Shown in pieces: positions 37,872 to 48,513 of a stretch of 64,000 nt of DNA. The notes under the pieces are model-generated. The model did no database searches and was not told the DNA's origin. It saw only the letters and a program-made list of their open reading frames with translations. Source of the stretch: Histoplasma ohiense. Its lineage: Eukaryota; Ascomycota; Eurotiomycetes; Onygenales; Ajellomycetaceae. The translations under genes were made by a program, and so were the position numbers. Numbering within the stretch: the first letter of the stretch is position 1; each line of letters opens with the position of its first letter. The stretch spans positions 3,410,001 through 3,474,000 of the forward strand of contig JAEVHH010000001.1 of NCBI GenBank assembly GCA_017607445.1, given 5' to 3'.

Positions 37872-38426
37872 ATGGATGCCTCCGGAAAAGTCCCCATCAA
37901 GTTCGCCAAAGTGACCCGCGTTCTCGGCCGCACTGGTATGTAGTGGCTTTGTTTTCTTTTGTTGAAAGAGGATTAATTACTGTCTCTGTGCTCCTGGGAG
38001 ATAATATATACATGGCAGAAAGTTTAGGTCTGTCTGGGACACTTGTGACTACAAACAAGCAGTGGAGCCAAAGGATTCCCGAAGTTGAAAGCTGGGAGGA
38101 AATACGCAGAAAGGACAGATTAAAACGGGAAACCTAACTTGACTAGCGCAAAAGACATAGACATATATATCTAACGTGGTTTTCTCGATTTCTAGGTTCG
38201 CGAGGTGGTGTCACTCAGGTCCGCGTTGAGTTCATGGACGACACATCTCGATCCATCATCCGAAACGTCAAGGGCCCAGGTACGAGACAGCTACCCAGCG
38301 CCCCAGAAGATGACAATGAAAACAATGCATCGGGAGACTAACATACACTCTTTCATAACAATAGTCAAGGTCGATGATATTCTATGCCTACTCGAGTCCG
38401 AGAGAGAAGCCCGCAGACTGAGATAA
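37872..38426 (+). CDS. RPS28: 40S ribosomal protein S28
   Basis: Three exons, 37872-37935, 38196-38279 and 38365-38426, give a 69-residue protein. It reads MDASGKVPIKFAKVTRVLGR, then TGSRGGVTQVRVEF, SRSIIRNVKGPV and ends LLESEREARRLR, which is eS28 along its whole length. eS28 sits in the head of the small cytosolic ribosomal subunit near the mRNA exit channel. The first intron follows the codon for Thr21 and is 260 nt, long for this window, as is common in ribosomal protein genes. Both introns are GT-AG and preserve phase. The gene was hidden among short frames because no single exon exceeds 84 nt. Confidence 0.98.
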
Positions 38427-39179
38427 AAGGCTTCAATAAAATGAATATATAGAAGAAAAAGAAGAAAAGAAAAGAAAAGAAGTTGTTGCTGTAATATGTC
38501 GAAGATAGTGGTTCGATCGATTCGTTGTTTGTTCCTTTTGTTCGCCCATTGTCCTTGTTAAACCTTTTATCCCGAGTCAATGTTTTTCTTGAAACCTATT
38601 TTTCACACTTGACGATCGACGAACTGTGACGGGAGAGCTTGGCAATGTATTGCAGAAAGGAATGAGACGAGAGGAAGAGGTAACTTGGCGTTCTGCGGGG
38701 ATGATAGCGGGCGTAATTATATACTGTCTCGAAGTTCTCCCTTTTTTAATCGATGCAGCGATTTCGAAAGTGAATCCGGAATGACTGAATGGATTTGCTG
38801 GGAAGAGATAAAAGATGACGGGGCTTTTTCGAGAAAATGGATAAGAAGCAGCCAGCATCAAATCGACATCTTATGCTCTACCTTTTTGCCTATGGCATGT
38901 CGGTTTGGGGCGAGTCATGTGCCTACAAAATAGATAATGTGAATTGACGATTGACTCTGATATGTCCTAGGTTTCATTTTTATTGTTCCGTTGTCACACC
39001 CCTGTTGGGCTTCGTAGAATCGATCCTTCAGGGTCGAGTTGTGAAAGAAGAGGGCGTGTGTTTCTCTCGATTTTTAAACGCAGCATCAGGAAAATTTATA
39101 GACAGCAGCCAATGAAAATGAACGAGGGAAACCAAATGCTACTACCAATCAAATATTATCAGATCCAAAACTTTCCCAC
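38427..39179. other. Convergent 3' interval RPS28-MSH3
   Basis: About 750 bp between two convergent genes, starting with A/G-rich sequence after the RPS28 stop. The open frames present have no recognisable content. Confidence 0.5.
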
Positions 39180-42100
39180 TCATAGCTGATCCAGCCCTAC
39201 CATCACCCTTTCTAAAAGTGCAGGGGCAGGCCCTCCAGCGCCACCATCAGTATTGATAAACCCCTTAGCCACTTTAGCTAACGCTAACATCTTCTTCTTC
39301 CTAATCTTTTCCTCTAACTCGGCAGATTTTGCCCTTGCAACCTCCAGCACCGAATCTGGCACATTAGCTAACCTAGCTACATTCAAGCCGTAAGAACGGT
39401 GTGCCACACCCTCCCCAACCTCGTAAAGGAAAGTAATATCCTGCCCATCCATCCCCGACTCAGTGAACTTCATATGCACATTCCGCAACTCACCCTTGGG
39501 AAATTCACGCGCCATACTACTTAAGTTCTGATAATGCGTGATAAACAACGTGAGGCTCCGAAGGTTTCGCACCATATAGTCCAGCACGGCCTGCGCGATG
39601 GCTACACCGTCGTGCGTCGAGGTGCCACGGCCCAGCTCGTCGAGAATAACGAGTGAACGCGGCGTGGCTTGCTTGAGAATGTCGGCCGTTTCAGACAGCT
39701 CGACCATAAATGTTGACTCACCCGCCAACATGTTGTCAAAGGCCCCCATACGCGTGTAGACGGCGTCAAGCATGCCTAGCGTCGCAGAGTCGGCGGGGAC
39801 GTACGAGCCGATCTGGCCCATGATGGAGATTAGAGCTACCTGACGCACATAGCTGGACTTTCCGCCCATGTTGGGACCCGTTACCAGAAGGGCACGCGTC
39901 TCGTCGGTATGCAACTCTATGTCGTTTGGTACGTAGGTGTCCAACAGAAGCTGCTCAACCATGGGGTGACGGCCGCGCTGGACGCTGATGCGGGTTTTGT
40001 CCGTGTATGCAGGCTTGATGTAACCGGGCTGGCTTGCTATGTTGGCTAACGATAGGAGACAATCCAGCGTTGCTAGAGCGAGGATGCAATCACGGAATGA
40101 TTGATATTTCGTTGATATGTCGGCCAGGAGATCGTGGAATGCTTTGTCACAAGCGGCAGCCAGGGCCTCCTTGTACTGATCGCGTTCTCGCATGTACTGG
40201 ACCACTTCAGGTGTGTGGAATCGGGAGACTTTCTTTGTGCCACTAATCTTCCGCCATGAGGCTGGTACCTTTTTAAGGTTATAGGGGCTATTCTCTACCT
40301 CGATTAAGTATTCGATCCCTGCCACCGTCGTGTATTGCACTTTTTTCTTGCCCAGAATCTCCGCTGCAACGGCACAGTGCTCCTGCAGTCTGTGCTGTAC
40401 ATCAGCGATTCCAAGGTTAGATTCAGTAATTTCGTCCGTCTCTTCTACTTCCCGGAAGAAACAGTATTTGTCATCCTTTTTGGCGGCCTCTGCGTTTATC
40501 TTGTTGAGGTATGTAACAACATCATCGCGTATCGCCGGCAGAGCTGCAATGGCTGTGGTGATTGCTGGAGATGAGAAGCCTAAATCTGCTGGTGATTTAA
40601 GATGCACATACTCGTCTGCAATCAACTGAAGCGTTTGTAGGACTGTGAGAAGTTCGGGTCGTGTGCACTGTAGGTGACTGTTAGAGTTTGAAATGTGTAA
40701 AAGAAGAAGAAAAAATTGGACAGCAACGAGAGCTCACCCTTCCATAGTATATACGTATCAAGCTCTTTTCTAGATCCGCCCTTATTTTTGACAAAAGGCC
40801 TTTCAACCGCTCAATTTGCACTGTCTTGCCGGGGTCTTGTAATTCCTCAACCGCAGAAACACGCTCCTCCAATTCCGTTTTATCGAGCAAAGGCCTTCCA
40901 ACCCACTTACGCAATAAACGCTGTCCAAATCGGGTTTTTGTGCGATCGAGAGTCCAAAACAAACTTCCCCTCGACGTATGGTCTGTTTGATTCTGATATA
41001 TCTCCAAGTTGGTCAACGTGTTTCCGTTCAGCAGCATGTGTGATCTCGCCGAGAACGGTTGGAAGTACTTCGTCAAGTCAAATACATACTCCAGCCCGAA
41101 TTCAGACATGTGCTTGATCATTGAGGAAAGGCATATAGTGACATCTTCCGGCAGTTTCAGAACCTTTTCTAGCAGATTGCTTGCCGCAACATCTCCAGTT
41201 GTCCCCTTGGCGTTCATCCGACCTGCATAAAAACTAGATACGTGGCTGTGGGATTCAGCCGCGGCTGTTTTCGATTTCGAAACTCTTTCAACGCGTACCT
41301 TATCCCCAAATACATTTGTTTTACTTCCAGATAGATGCTGCACAAGTTTCTCTGTAGCTTTAGACATTTCGCCCACTATCAAAAATTCACATGGGGCAAT
41401 GTGGAGCAAGCGCATTTCAATTTCGCTTCTCATAAATCCATCCTCGAAGTCGTCGTAAATAACATCTCCAGTGGCCGGCTGGACAGCCACAATTCCAACA
41501 TGGACCTTTTCGTCATTGCCCCAGCCTTTGGCGTTACTTTCGGTCATGCAAAGCAAATAACCCGTGGAAGTAGACGCGCTGCCTGAGTTGCCGCTAGATT
41601 CCTCGAGCCCTTCTACATCATCAATATAAGTCCCTTTCGTATAGAGATTCGTAAGCTTGCGAACGAAAGGTGCATTTCTATTTTCACCAGCAGCCTTTAA
41701 TGCGGCAGTCTCAAGCTGCCTAACCACGCCTACTTTGTAGCCCGCTGCAACCAAGCGCTTGACATGGACATGTAATCTATGCACGGGAATACTAGCAGAG
41801 GCAAAGCGAGACAAATGAGCTTCCGATGGATCTGGTAAAGACAAACAAAAGCCCAAATTAGCCAGCAAATACTCCAGAACTTAGAAACGTATCGCGACAA
41901 CAGAAGCATATAAACAAAGCAATAAATCAGGATAACAAGGAAGGGTACGATCTTCAACTTACGTTCATCAAACCTGAGCTTTCCAGGGATGCACACAATA
42001 CTCAACTCTTTCGCCGCAACACGCGCATCCTCGCCAAAGAAACGAAACTTATACCCAACCTCCACAACTAGAAGTGTATCCATATACTTTTTCTTAATGT

Positions 42101-42878
42101 CGATAATCTGTCTCTCCATCGGCGTCAACTTCCCCGTCGTGGTCTTCTTTCCTCCCCTCCCCTTTTGAGGAACCGGCGCAATCTCAGCCTCAGCCTCAGC
42201 ATCACTGTCAGCACCCTCCACCTCTTCAGCATCGCCCGCGTCGACTCGGCTCACCGAAAACGGAAGACAATATGGCCCGCCTAACCTCTTCACAAATTTC
42301 TGGTGCAAAGCTTGTTTTCTTTTCTGTTCCTCATCGCCGTTTTCAGATGCATCACCGTCCGCAGAAATGGCATGCGGAACGTCACGGCCTCCATTCACCT
42401 TCTGATCACTAGATGAAGGTAGAGAGGAGCTGGAGAACCGAAACTTTTCGGTCCGCGAAGATCCAGGTTTAATTTTCACAGGCATTTCAGCACTGTCAGA
42501 ATCAGAACTACCCATTATCCCCATCTGTAGCTCGTTTTCCTTCTTGCTGCTATGTCCCTTATCGATATCTGCGAGTGTTCCCCTTTGAAAAGTCGAAACC
42601 TCCCCGTTACTCCTGATACGCTTCCTCGATGGAAGAATAATCTGATAATCATCATCACCTTCCTGATCCTGTCTCACTGCAGCATCATGGCGCCCATCCA
42701 CCACATCCATCTCACTGCTCGGCGCCTCGTGAACACGAGCCTGTCCAATTGTCCTCTTGACATGACCATCTTTCGGAGTGGTAGTCGTAGAACCGTTCGG
42801 GGCGACGGGCTTCTTGGAAAAGAAGCTAGAAATAGTTTGCTGCTTGCGTTTTAGTTGCGAGGTGGATTGTGAGGACAT
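39180..42878 (-). CDS. MSH3: DNA mismatch repair protein Msh3
   Basis: Three exons, 42878-41963, 41831-40738 and 40667-39180, give 1165 residues. Near the N-terminus QTISSFF is a PCNA-interacting PIP box, followed by a ~250-residue acidic/Ser-rich linker. The mismatch-binding MutS I domain starts at LTPMERQIIDIKKKYMDTLL and continues across the first junction as LRFDEHPSEAHLSRFASAS. The core and clamp domains include FSARSHMLLNGNTLTNLEIY. The ATPase has Walker A GPNMGGKSS (about residue 934) and Walker B VILDELGRGTSTHDG. Msh3 pairs with Msh2 as MutS-beta in the nucleus, recognising insertion-deletion loops. The HPSEAHL region and lack of the Msh6 Phe-x-Glu motif favour MSH3 over MSH6. Both introns are GT-AG and in phase. 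Confidence 0.97.
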
Positions 42879-43354
42879 CGTGCTAGGCTTGCGAATTGGG
42901 ATTATTCAAGGGGAGGGGTTGCTTTGTTACGCAATATTAACGATACGCATACATGGACATTTCAGAGGCGAGGGCAGGCGTGAAAAGATAAAATTACAAC
43001 GCAGGCTCCTACAAATCCGGGTCAATGATGATTATGTTTGCACGGAGACGGAGGGATAAAAGCCCGAGGAGGTGAGGAGGGGGATAAAGGGGAATCACAC
43101 AGTTTATACTATCAAAATAAATAGATAGATAATGAAAGGTTCGACAAGTACATGCCTCCAGAGGAAAGTGTCTCTTCCTTGGATGAATTCTATTGAGAAG
43201 ACACGCGTTTGACGCGACATTCCAAGACGCCGACTTTACTGGCTTATATAACGTCATCCACTCAACGTCCACCTTTTTCCATAGAATGACCAGCTATTGA
43301 TTCTCAACATCCATCATAATAAAATGTTATATAATATGTAATTTATTGATGGTT
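42879..43354. other. 5' flank of MSH3
   Basis: Presumed MSH3 promoter and intergenic DNA. No coding content or recognised element. Confidence 0.4.
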
Positions 43355-43637
43355 ATAGAAATGAGATAAGAAAGAGTACCCCCAATATCCACCAAGATGT
43401 GATAATATCCTTTTGGAGAAGGTGGGATTCGAACCCACTACCTTCTTGTCTCAGCAGTGGTGGCCCCAACACCAAGTGCCTACTTGAGAAAGCATTCCAT
43501 GAACAGCGCTTACCACTACGCCATCCACCCCCCCTGAACAAGACAAGAAGGTAGTGGGTTCGAATCCCACCTTCTCCAAAAGGATATTATCACATCTTGG
43601 TGGATATTGGGGGTACCCTTTCTTATCTCATTTCTAT
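43355..43637. repeat. 97-bp near-perfect inverted repeat with tRNA-like sequence
   Basis: The left arm 43355-43451 and right arm 43541-43637 are reverse complements with one mismatch, separated by 89 bp. Each arm contains ggttcgaatcc, a perfect Pol III B box with a tRNA T-arm (gtggg ttcgaat cccac). On the minus strand the spacer carries tggcgtagtggtaagcgc, an A-box/D-arm. The acceptor stem does not pair well and the region between the boxes does not fold as an anticodon arm, so this is tRNA-derived rather than a functional tRNA. Two head-to-head copies of a SINE head explain it. Confidence 0.8.
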
Positions 43638-44007
43638 TGGTAACTGCCACTGCAGGGTGGAGCAATGTTCAACACTATGTATATAGTCTAGATGGATTCA
43701 GTATAGTGTGGGATCCTAAGGCGTTGTGATTCTTACATGTCTAGTCCAAGTGACAAGGGACCGCTTAGTATTGCGTGAGCAATTGTGGGGCAAGGCACCC
43801 CTTGAGGGCTAGATCCAGAACCTTGGAATGGTATAGTGAAGTCTCTCCATCAAGGATGACTCAGTTATGGATAGAGAAATGTAACTAGAGAGTAGCCGAA
43901 CATAAGGGTAGGCTAGTGAGGTGAAGGCTGTCATAGTCTCAGACTGCATATGGCCTTAGAAAAAATATGAAGAACAACAACAACAACAACAATCTTGTCT
44001 TGTTCAG
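43534..44007 (+). mobile_element. tRNA-derived SINE-like element with (CAA)n tail
   Basis: The plus-strand copy starts with the tRNA-like 3' half (B box at 43558-43568), continues through about 400 bp of unique body and ends in aagaacaacaacaacaac, a short-unit tail typical of SINEs. It is bounded by ctgaacaagacaaga (43534-43548) and its exact inverse tcttgtcttgttcag (43993-44007). The body has no open frame. A direct target-site duplication is not apparent; the bounding repeat is inverted, which is unusual. Confidence 0.6.
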
Positions 44008-44444
44008 TAAGGAAATTACGTTAATGAAACTACACAAAGCAGGGGAAATTTTATATTAGTTTGCATCAATGGTATCAATAGCTATAAAATACAATTCTAA
44101 TGCACACTCTATGTTTTGGCAACCTCCAATTTCCTTTTTTCGTCCAGGTTTAAGAGAATACAAAACTGAAATGAACGCCATAATCGATGCTAGCATGAAG
44201 GCAAATAATGGTGTTCTAAAACTTCGACAAGCGGATAGAAAATACGAGTCAAGGGAAGGTTGAGGAAGACTAAGTGATATGTCCATATTGAATGCTCAGG
44301 GAAATAAATTTTGCTTTAGTGCTTCCATAAAATCGCTTCCTCGAAGCGCATGAAAAGCGGTCCAGCCAGTCCAACTGATAGCCATAATGTCACCAGTCGA
44401 CGTATATATGTCCACCGCAAACAGGTGATTGAATATATTCGATC

Positions 44445-46331
44445 TCACTGTGACGGGTTATCAAGATAGATATTTCTGTATTCTTCTCGGTCAACATCTG
44501 AAACCGTTCCGTCCGGCGATGCTGCACAGCTCTCTTTGGCTTTCTCATGGGCTGCAATTGTATCATGAGACCTGAGAGTAGCGACACTCAGCCCATCGCA
44601 AGGCTGGGTCTGCAAGTACGAGAATGACAAAGGGTTGCATGAATACCCGAATGCATCGTTCTCAGCAAATGCCCCAAAGCTCTGCTGAGCGCCAGATCCG
44701 TAAAAGTAATGGGTCGAGTATTGGCCTTTTTCGACGGCTTGCTGCTCAGGCCAGTTGACATGGCCGCCATGGGAATCAACACGTCCATCAGAATTCATGA
44801 GGGGCTCGATGTTCTCTTTTCCAACGGTGTATTCCAGCAGAGCTGTAGGCCGGGTTTGGGTGTAGGACCTGGATGATTGAAACTTGTAGCTGCTCGATGC
44901 ACCAGATGGACGAAATAGTGATCGAGATCCTACAAAAGTACCAAGGGAGGGCTTGGCGTTGCGACCAACCTTCATGGCATTTGTTGGACTGTCTTCTCCG
45001 CGGGAGATAGCCTCCCTAAAGGCCGCTTGCACCCCCTCTTTGCTATCATTAAAGATTGTAAATCCACGGCGAGGCTTTCGTTCATAGTCAGTAAACGTCA
45101 ACTTGCAGGCCTCATCTCCCTCGACGTATTGGTTAGCAAAATATTGTAAGGGATACTCGGTTGGAGAGCAATCAAGAAGAGGCAACGCTTGTCGGGATAA
45201 CTCTGCCAGAGAATCGGTGTGGCGGCGACGATCTGCTTTAGTGGGCTTTCTCCGTTGGCCTCTCAGATTGAACAGGTTGGTACTTGACGACGCAAGTGGG
45301 CGTCGTCGGGGTCGTGGTATTCGCTTGGGAATAGGAGATTCCCCAGTGAGAGGGCTGGTGTCATCGACCTCTCCTGAGATGGGACGCTCCCGGCGCAGTG
45401 TTCCTCCTGGAGAGAAGACCAATTCTGTTGCTTCGACGTTTTCAGATGTCTTTTCCATCTGTTTCAAAATGCTGACATCTTTTTTCTGGTTTCTTTTCTT
45501 CCTCATTTGTTCCGTAGCTGAATCGAAAATATCCATACCAGGCCATAAAATACCTTTCAGCCGTGTGGCCTCTTCCCTTCCTGTGGGAGATTCTCCATCA
45601 TCGTCATCAGCAACATACTCCAGTGAGTCATTATCCAGAAAGGGGTCAGGAGTAACTGGGTGTCTTGGTCGACGCAGCGAAGCAGTATGAGGGTTATCAA
45701 CTTGTTCAACTAAGGACTTCTTCCCTTGACTGACAGGACTCATCTCTTCGGATGTAGAGGAGTTAGATACTGGCTTCCAGCCAATTGCGTTTTCTGCCCC
45801 AGAGGGTAGCAACATTCTAGATTGGCATATGAGCCACAGCGGTGCACGAGGGGCAGGAGATTGTTTAGAGGTGTTATTTGTAGCACTGCTGATTCTTGGG
45901 GCCTCTTGGGTGACGGTGTGACTGTTGTCAGTGGCAATGTATGGAAGAGACATCCGGGGATCTAAATAGTCGGGAAGATGGCTAGTTCTGGCGGGCTGTT
46001 TGGGAGGTTTGGCAGCTGAGCGAGACTCCTTAACTCTAGAATTTCTGCCGAAGGATGACACCCTTTCAACAGCTGCAAAATCCGAATTGCTCTTTTTGGC
46101 TTCCTTAGTGAGCATGCGTTCAGAGAGCAGTCCTGCAAGGTTATGCTCTTTATACCATTGGTCATAGACAGCCAGCGATTCACCGGCTTCAGGCTCTTGG
46201 TGACTTCTCACTTGGAGCTTGAAGTAGTGGGAGAGATGGCCCTTGGAGCTAATATGAGTCAGGAGGTGGGAAACATCACTGAAATTGGGCTTCTTAGGAC
46301 AGATGGTGCATTTGAGAATAGAAGAAGGCAT
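44445..46331 (-). CDS. C2H2-like zinc-finger protein, fungal
   Basis: One uninterrupted frame of 628 codons starting MPSSILKCTICPKKPNFSDV. Residues 8-33 contain C-x2-C followed by SHLLTHISSKGHLSH, a U1/C2H2-type finger with the spacing expected for binding nucleic acid or protein. The rest is disordered and charged: an acidic patch (YVADDDDGES), a basic patch (IPRPRRRPLASS), and a C-terminal part with YTVGKENIEPL and an aromatic region FSYLQTQPCDG. This layout is common in poorly characterised Eurotiomycete proteins; nuclear location is inferred from the finger and basic patches. The frame stays open upstream of this ATG to 46817, but that part is Phe/Leu/Ser-rich translation of a CT-rich leader and I excluded it. 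Specific function unknown. Confidence 0.78.
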   Translation of the reverse strand: MPSSILKCTICPKKPNFSDVSHLLTHISSKGHLSHYFKLQVRSHQEPEAGESLAVYDQWYKEHNLAGLLSERMLTKEAKKSNSDFAAVERVSSFGRNSRVKESRSAAKPPKQPARTSHLPDYLDPRMSLPYIATDNSHTVTQEAPRISSATNNTSKQSPAPRAPLWLICQSRMLLPSGAENAIGWKPVSNSSTSEEMSPVSQGKKSLVEQVDNPHTASLRRPRHPVTPDPFLDNDSLEYVADDDDGESPTGREEATRLKGILWPGMDIFDSATEQMRKKRNQKKDVSILKQMEKTSENVEATELVFSPGGTLRRERPISGEVDDTSPLTGESPIPKRIPRPRRRPLASSSTNLFNLRGQRRKPTKADRRRHTDSLAELSRQALPLLDCSPTEYPLQYFANQYVEGDEACKLTFTDYERKPRRGFTIFNDSKEGVQAAFREAISRGEDSPTNAMKVGRNAKPSLGTFVGSRSLFRPSGASSSYKFQSSRSYTQTRPTALLEYTVGKENIEPLMNSDGRVDSHGGHVNWPEQQAVEKGQYSTHYFYGSGAQQSFGAFAENDAFGYSCNPLSFSYLQTQPCDGLSVATLRSHDTIAAHEKAKESCAASPDGTVSDVDREEYRNIYLDNPSQ

Positions 46332-47324
46332 GATTTTGAGCAAACAGCCAACCCATCCACGGAGTTGGAGCCGCCCGTAAAGGGGAAGGGAAATGACAAC
46401 AAAGAGCAAACAGCTTAACACAGATACACAGTCCGCAGAGACAGCAAAAGACAGGGAGAGATGAAAAAGTGACACGGAAGCAGCAACTGGGAGATATAGA
46501 TGCACTTCGCTGATAGAAATGAACAGCAAACCGGTCTCTCTTCGTGGCTCGTTGAGGAGAGGTTGAGGAGGCGAGGTTGAAAAAAGGGCGAGAGATAACA
46601 AAGTCGAGATGTTTTGACATACGTTGAGGAACAGCAACATCCAGAGAAGGCAGGGACGGCCACGGAGAGGGACACGAAAACAGTATCGTATTTGATATAC
46701 AGGTGTTCGATGGGAGATAGAGGAGTGGGAATACCGCGGTATTACAAGAACGGAAAAATTGAAGGTGAGGGAGCAAGAAAAGAAAGAAGAAAGGTCCACC
46801 CGGAGGATGAAAAACATTTGAAAAGGAAAGTGACCTTACTCTCTCTATATGCATATAGATAGAAAGAGCAATATGTAAGCAACAATCATAGAGCTAACGT
46901 AATCGTGATTCTTTTCATGTTCTCTGGTTCTTATAACCTCGAAGTGACTATGTGATTCGAGATGACTAGAAGCGGATAAGGATCCCGCAGATAATTGTTT
47001 TTCTCCCGCCTTGTATCCCAATTCCTATCACATATCAGGCAATGGGTTATTAGAATGCGGGAGGCCACCATCATGCTCTTATTTGTTTGGGAAAAGATCG
47101 TCCGTGGAATAAAATAATACAGCGCTTCTCTCAGCGAGACGTTTAGATAAAGTACTGCCTACTCGAAGCTGCCAGATACATAACATATGCCACGAACATA
47201 CTATTTCCCTAACACTCTGCTGGTGATTTCTTTGGGCATACAGCTTCTACCAATCAGATAGCGTTCCAAAAAGGTAAGAAAGAAAGAGAGAAAGAAGATA
47301 AAGATAGGGGATGCACAGAACTTA
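46332..47324. other. 5' flank of zinc-finger gene and 3' flank of BET2
   Basis: Purine-rich on the plus strand, which is a CT-rich leader for the minus-strand zinc-finger gene. No other gene is supported. Confidence 0.45.
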
Positions 47325-48513
47325 CTAGATCGGGTCGACCTCCTTTAGGCCAGGATATTTCAATAAGCTCAAACCAGCGATCCCAAAAACAGTATGGAAC
47401 ACATCAACCATATCCCCTGGTCGATCCGCTATGCCACCTTCATCCGGATCCTAAAACTTTCCGTCAACGAGAATTCACAGCCTTCAACAAGTATAGATAT
47501 GAGCTCACCTGGCAACGAAGAATAAAGGCAGTCAGCTTGGGCCCATCAATCCAATGGAGTCTGCCAATCATAGCTAGACTGCTTGCAACCCACCAGCTGT
47601 AGCAGACATCCTCTAGCTTCTCCGGACGACCATTGAGCCCGCCATTATCGAGCTGCCGCTCGCTCAGCCAACCACCCAATCGGTCCGCGTCGACCAAATC
47701 AAGACAGCCAGCAATGGCCAATGCTCCGACGCAAGTAAATATCTGGCCCGCGTGGGATTCCGCCCCCGGACGAACCCCGAATCCGCCATCAAAATTTGCA
47801 CACGACTGCACATAGGCTACGGCTTTGGGAACATCGACCAGGTGGAGGAGACCCAATAAGGACAAGGCATTAAGCGCGCCGTAGAGGAAACGAGTGTCGG
47901 TCTCCCCCCATTCGTCGCCTTTGAATGTCCCCGTAGCGCGATCCTGAAGATTCGCAATGACTAATGGCAGAAAGGCGAGGGGGAGAAAAGTTTAGCCGTC
48001 ACAATCCATGCAGAATCCCACATCCCACAAATCATTCAAGATCTATATGGCATACATACATGACCCCACTGTTTCCTTCCCGCCCTGGCCCTGCTTCTCC
48101 AATTCGTCGACTGCACCAATTGTCACGAGGATCTGGACAGCACTGACAGTGTATAGCATGTGAGCGTCATGGCCTGGGGCAGCACCAAAGCCGCCGTTGT
48201 CATGCTGGCAGCTGAGAACGAAGGCGATGGTCTCGTCGCGGGGCAATGCCTCGGGATGGCCAAGTAAGTGGAGCGCGGTCAAGCCCCAGTAAACTCCATT
48301 AAGGCGAAGATGTTCTGTGAGCCAGTATTCCAACTCATCTTTGCGCTAGTGAAAAGCCAATTGTCAATAGCTCAGGAACATGCGAATAACATCTCGGAAG
48401 GCAACACGCACTGTGTCAAGGCGTTTGATGTAGTCCACATGTTTCTGCACACCAAGTTCCCCGCCTGTGGAGCTTGGAGCACCACCCTTGCCTGGGCCTG
48501 AAACTAAAGACAT
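47325..48513 (-). CDS. BET2: Rab geranylgeranyltransferase beta subunit
   Basis: Four exons: 48513-48412, 48345-48060, 47960-47509 and 47450-47325, giving 321 residues, the usual size. The protein shows the prenyltransferase alpha/alpha-barrel repeats, each with a GGF/GGL turn: HDNGGFGAAPGHDAHML, CANFDGGFGVRPGAESHAGQ, RQLDNGGLNGRPEKLEDVCY and DPDEGGIADRPGDMVDVFHT. The zinc ligands Asp and Cys are in EDVCYSWW, and His in DVFHTVFGIAGLSLL. With Bet4 and the Rab escort protein it attaches geranylgeranyl groups to C-terminal cysteines of Rab GTPases in the cytosol. All three introns are GT-AG and in phase. Confidence 0.97.

Noticed and set aside
43411..43532. Functional intron-containing tRNA gene
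   Set aside because: A box and B box are present but the acceptor stem has mismatches and no anticodon arm can be formed at the expected distance.
44445..46817. Longer 790-codon version of the zinc-finger protein
   Set aside because: The extra N-terminal 162 residues are Phe/Leu/Ser-rich translation of a CT-rich leader; the finger follows directly after the ATG at 46331.
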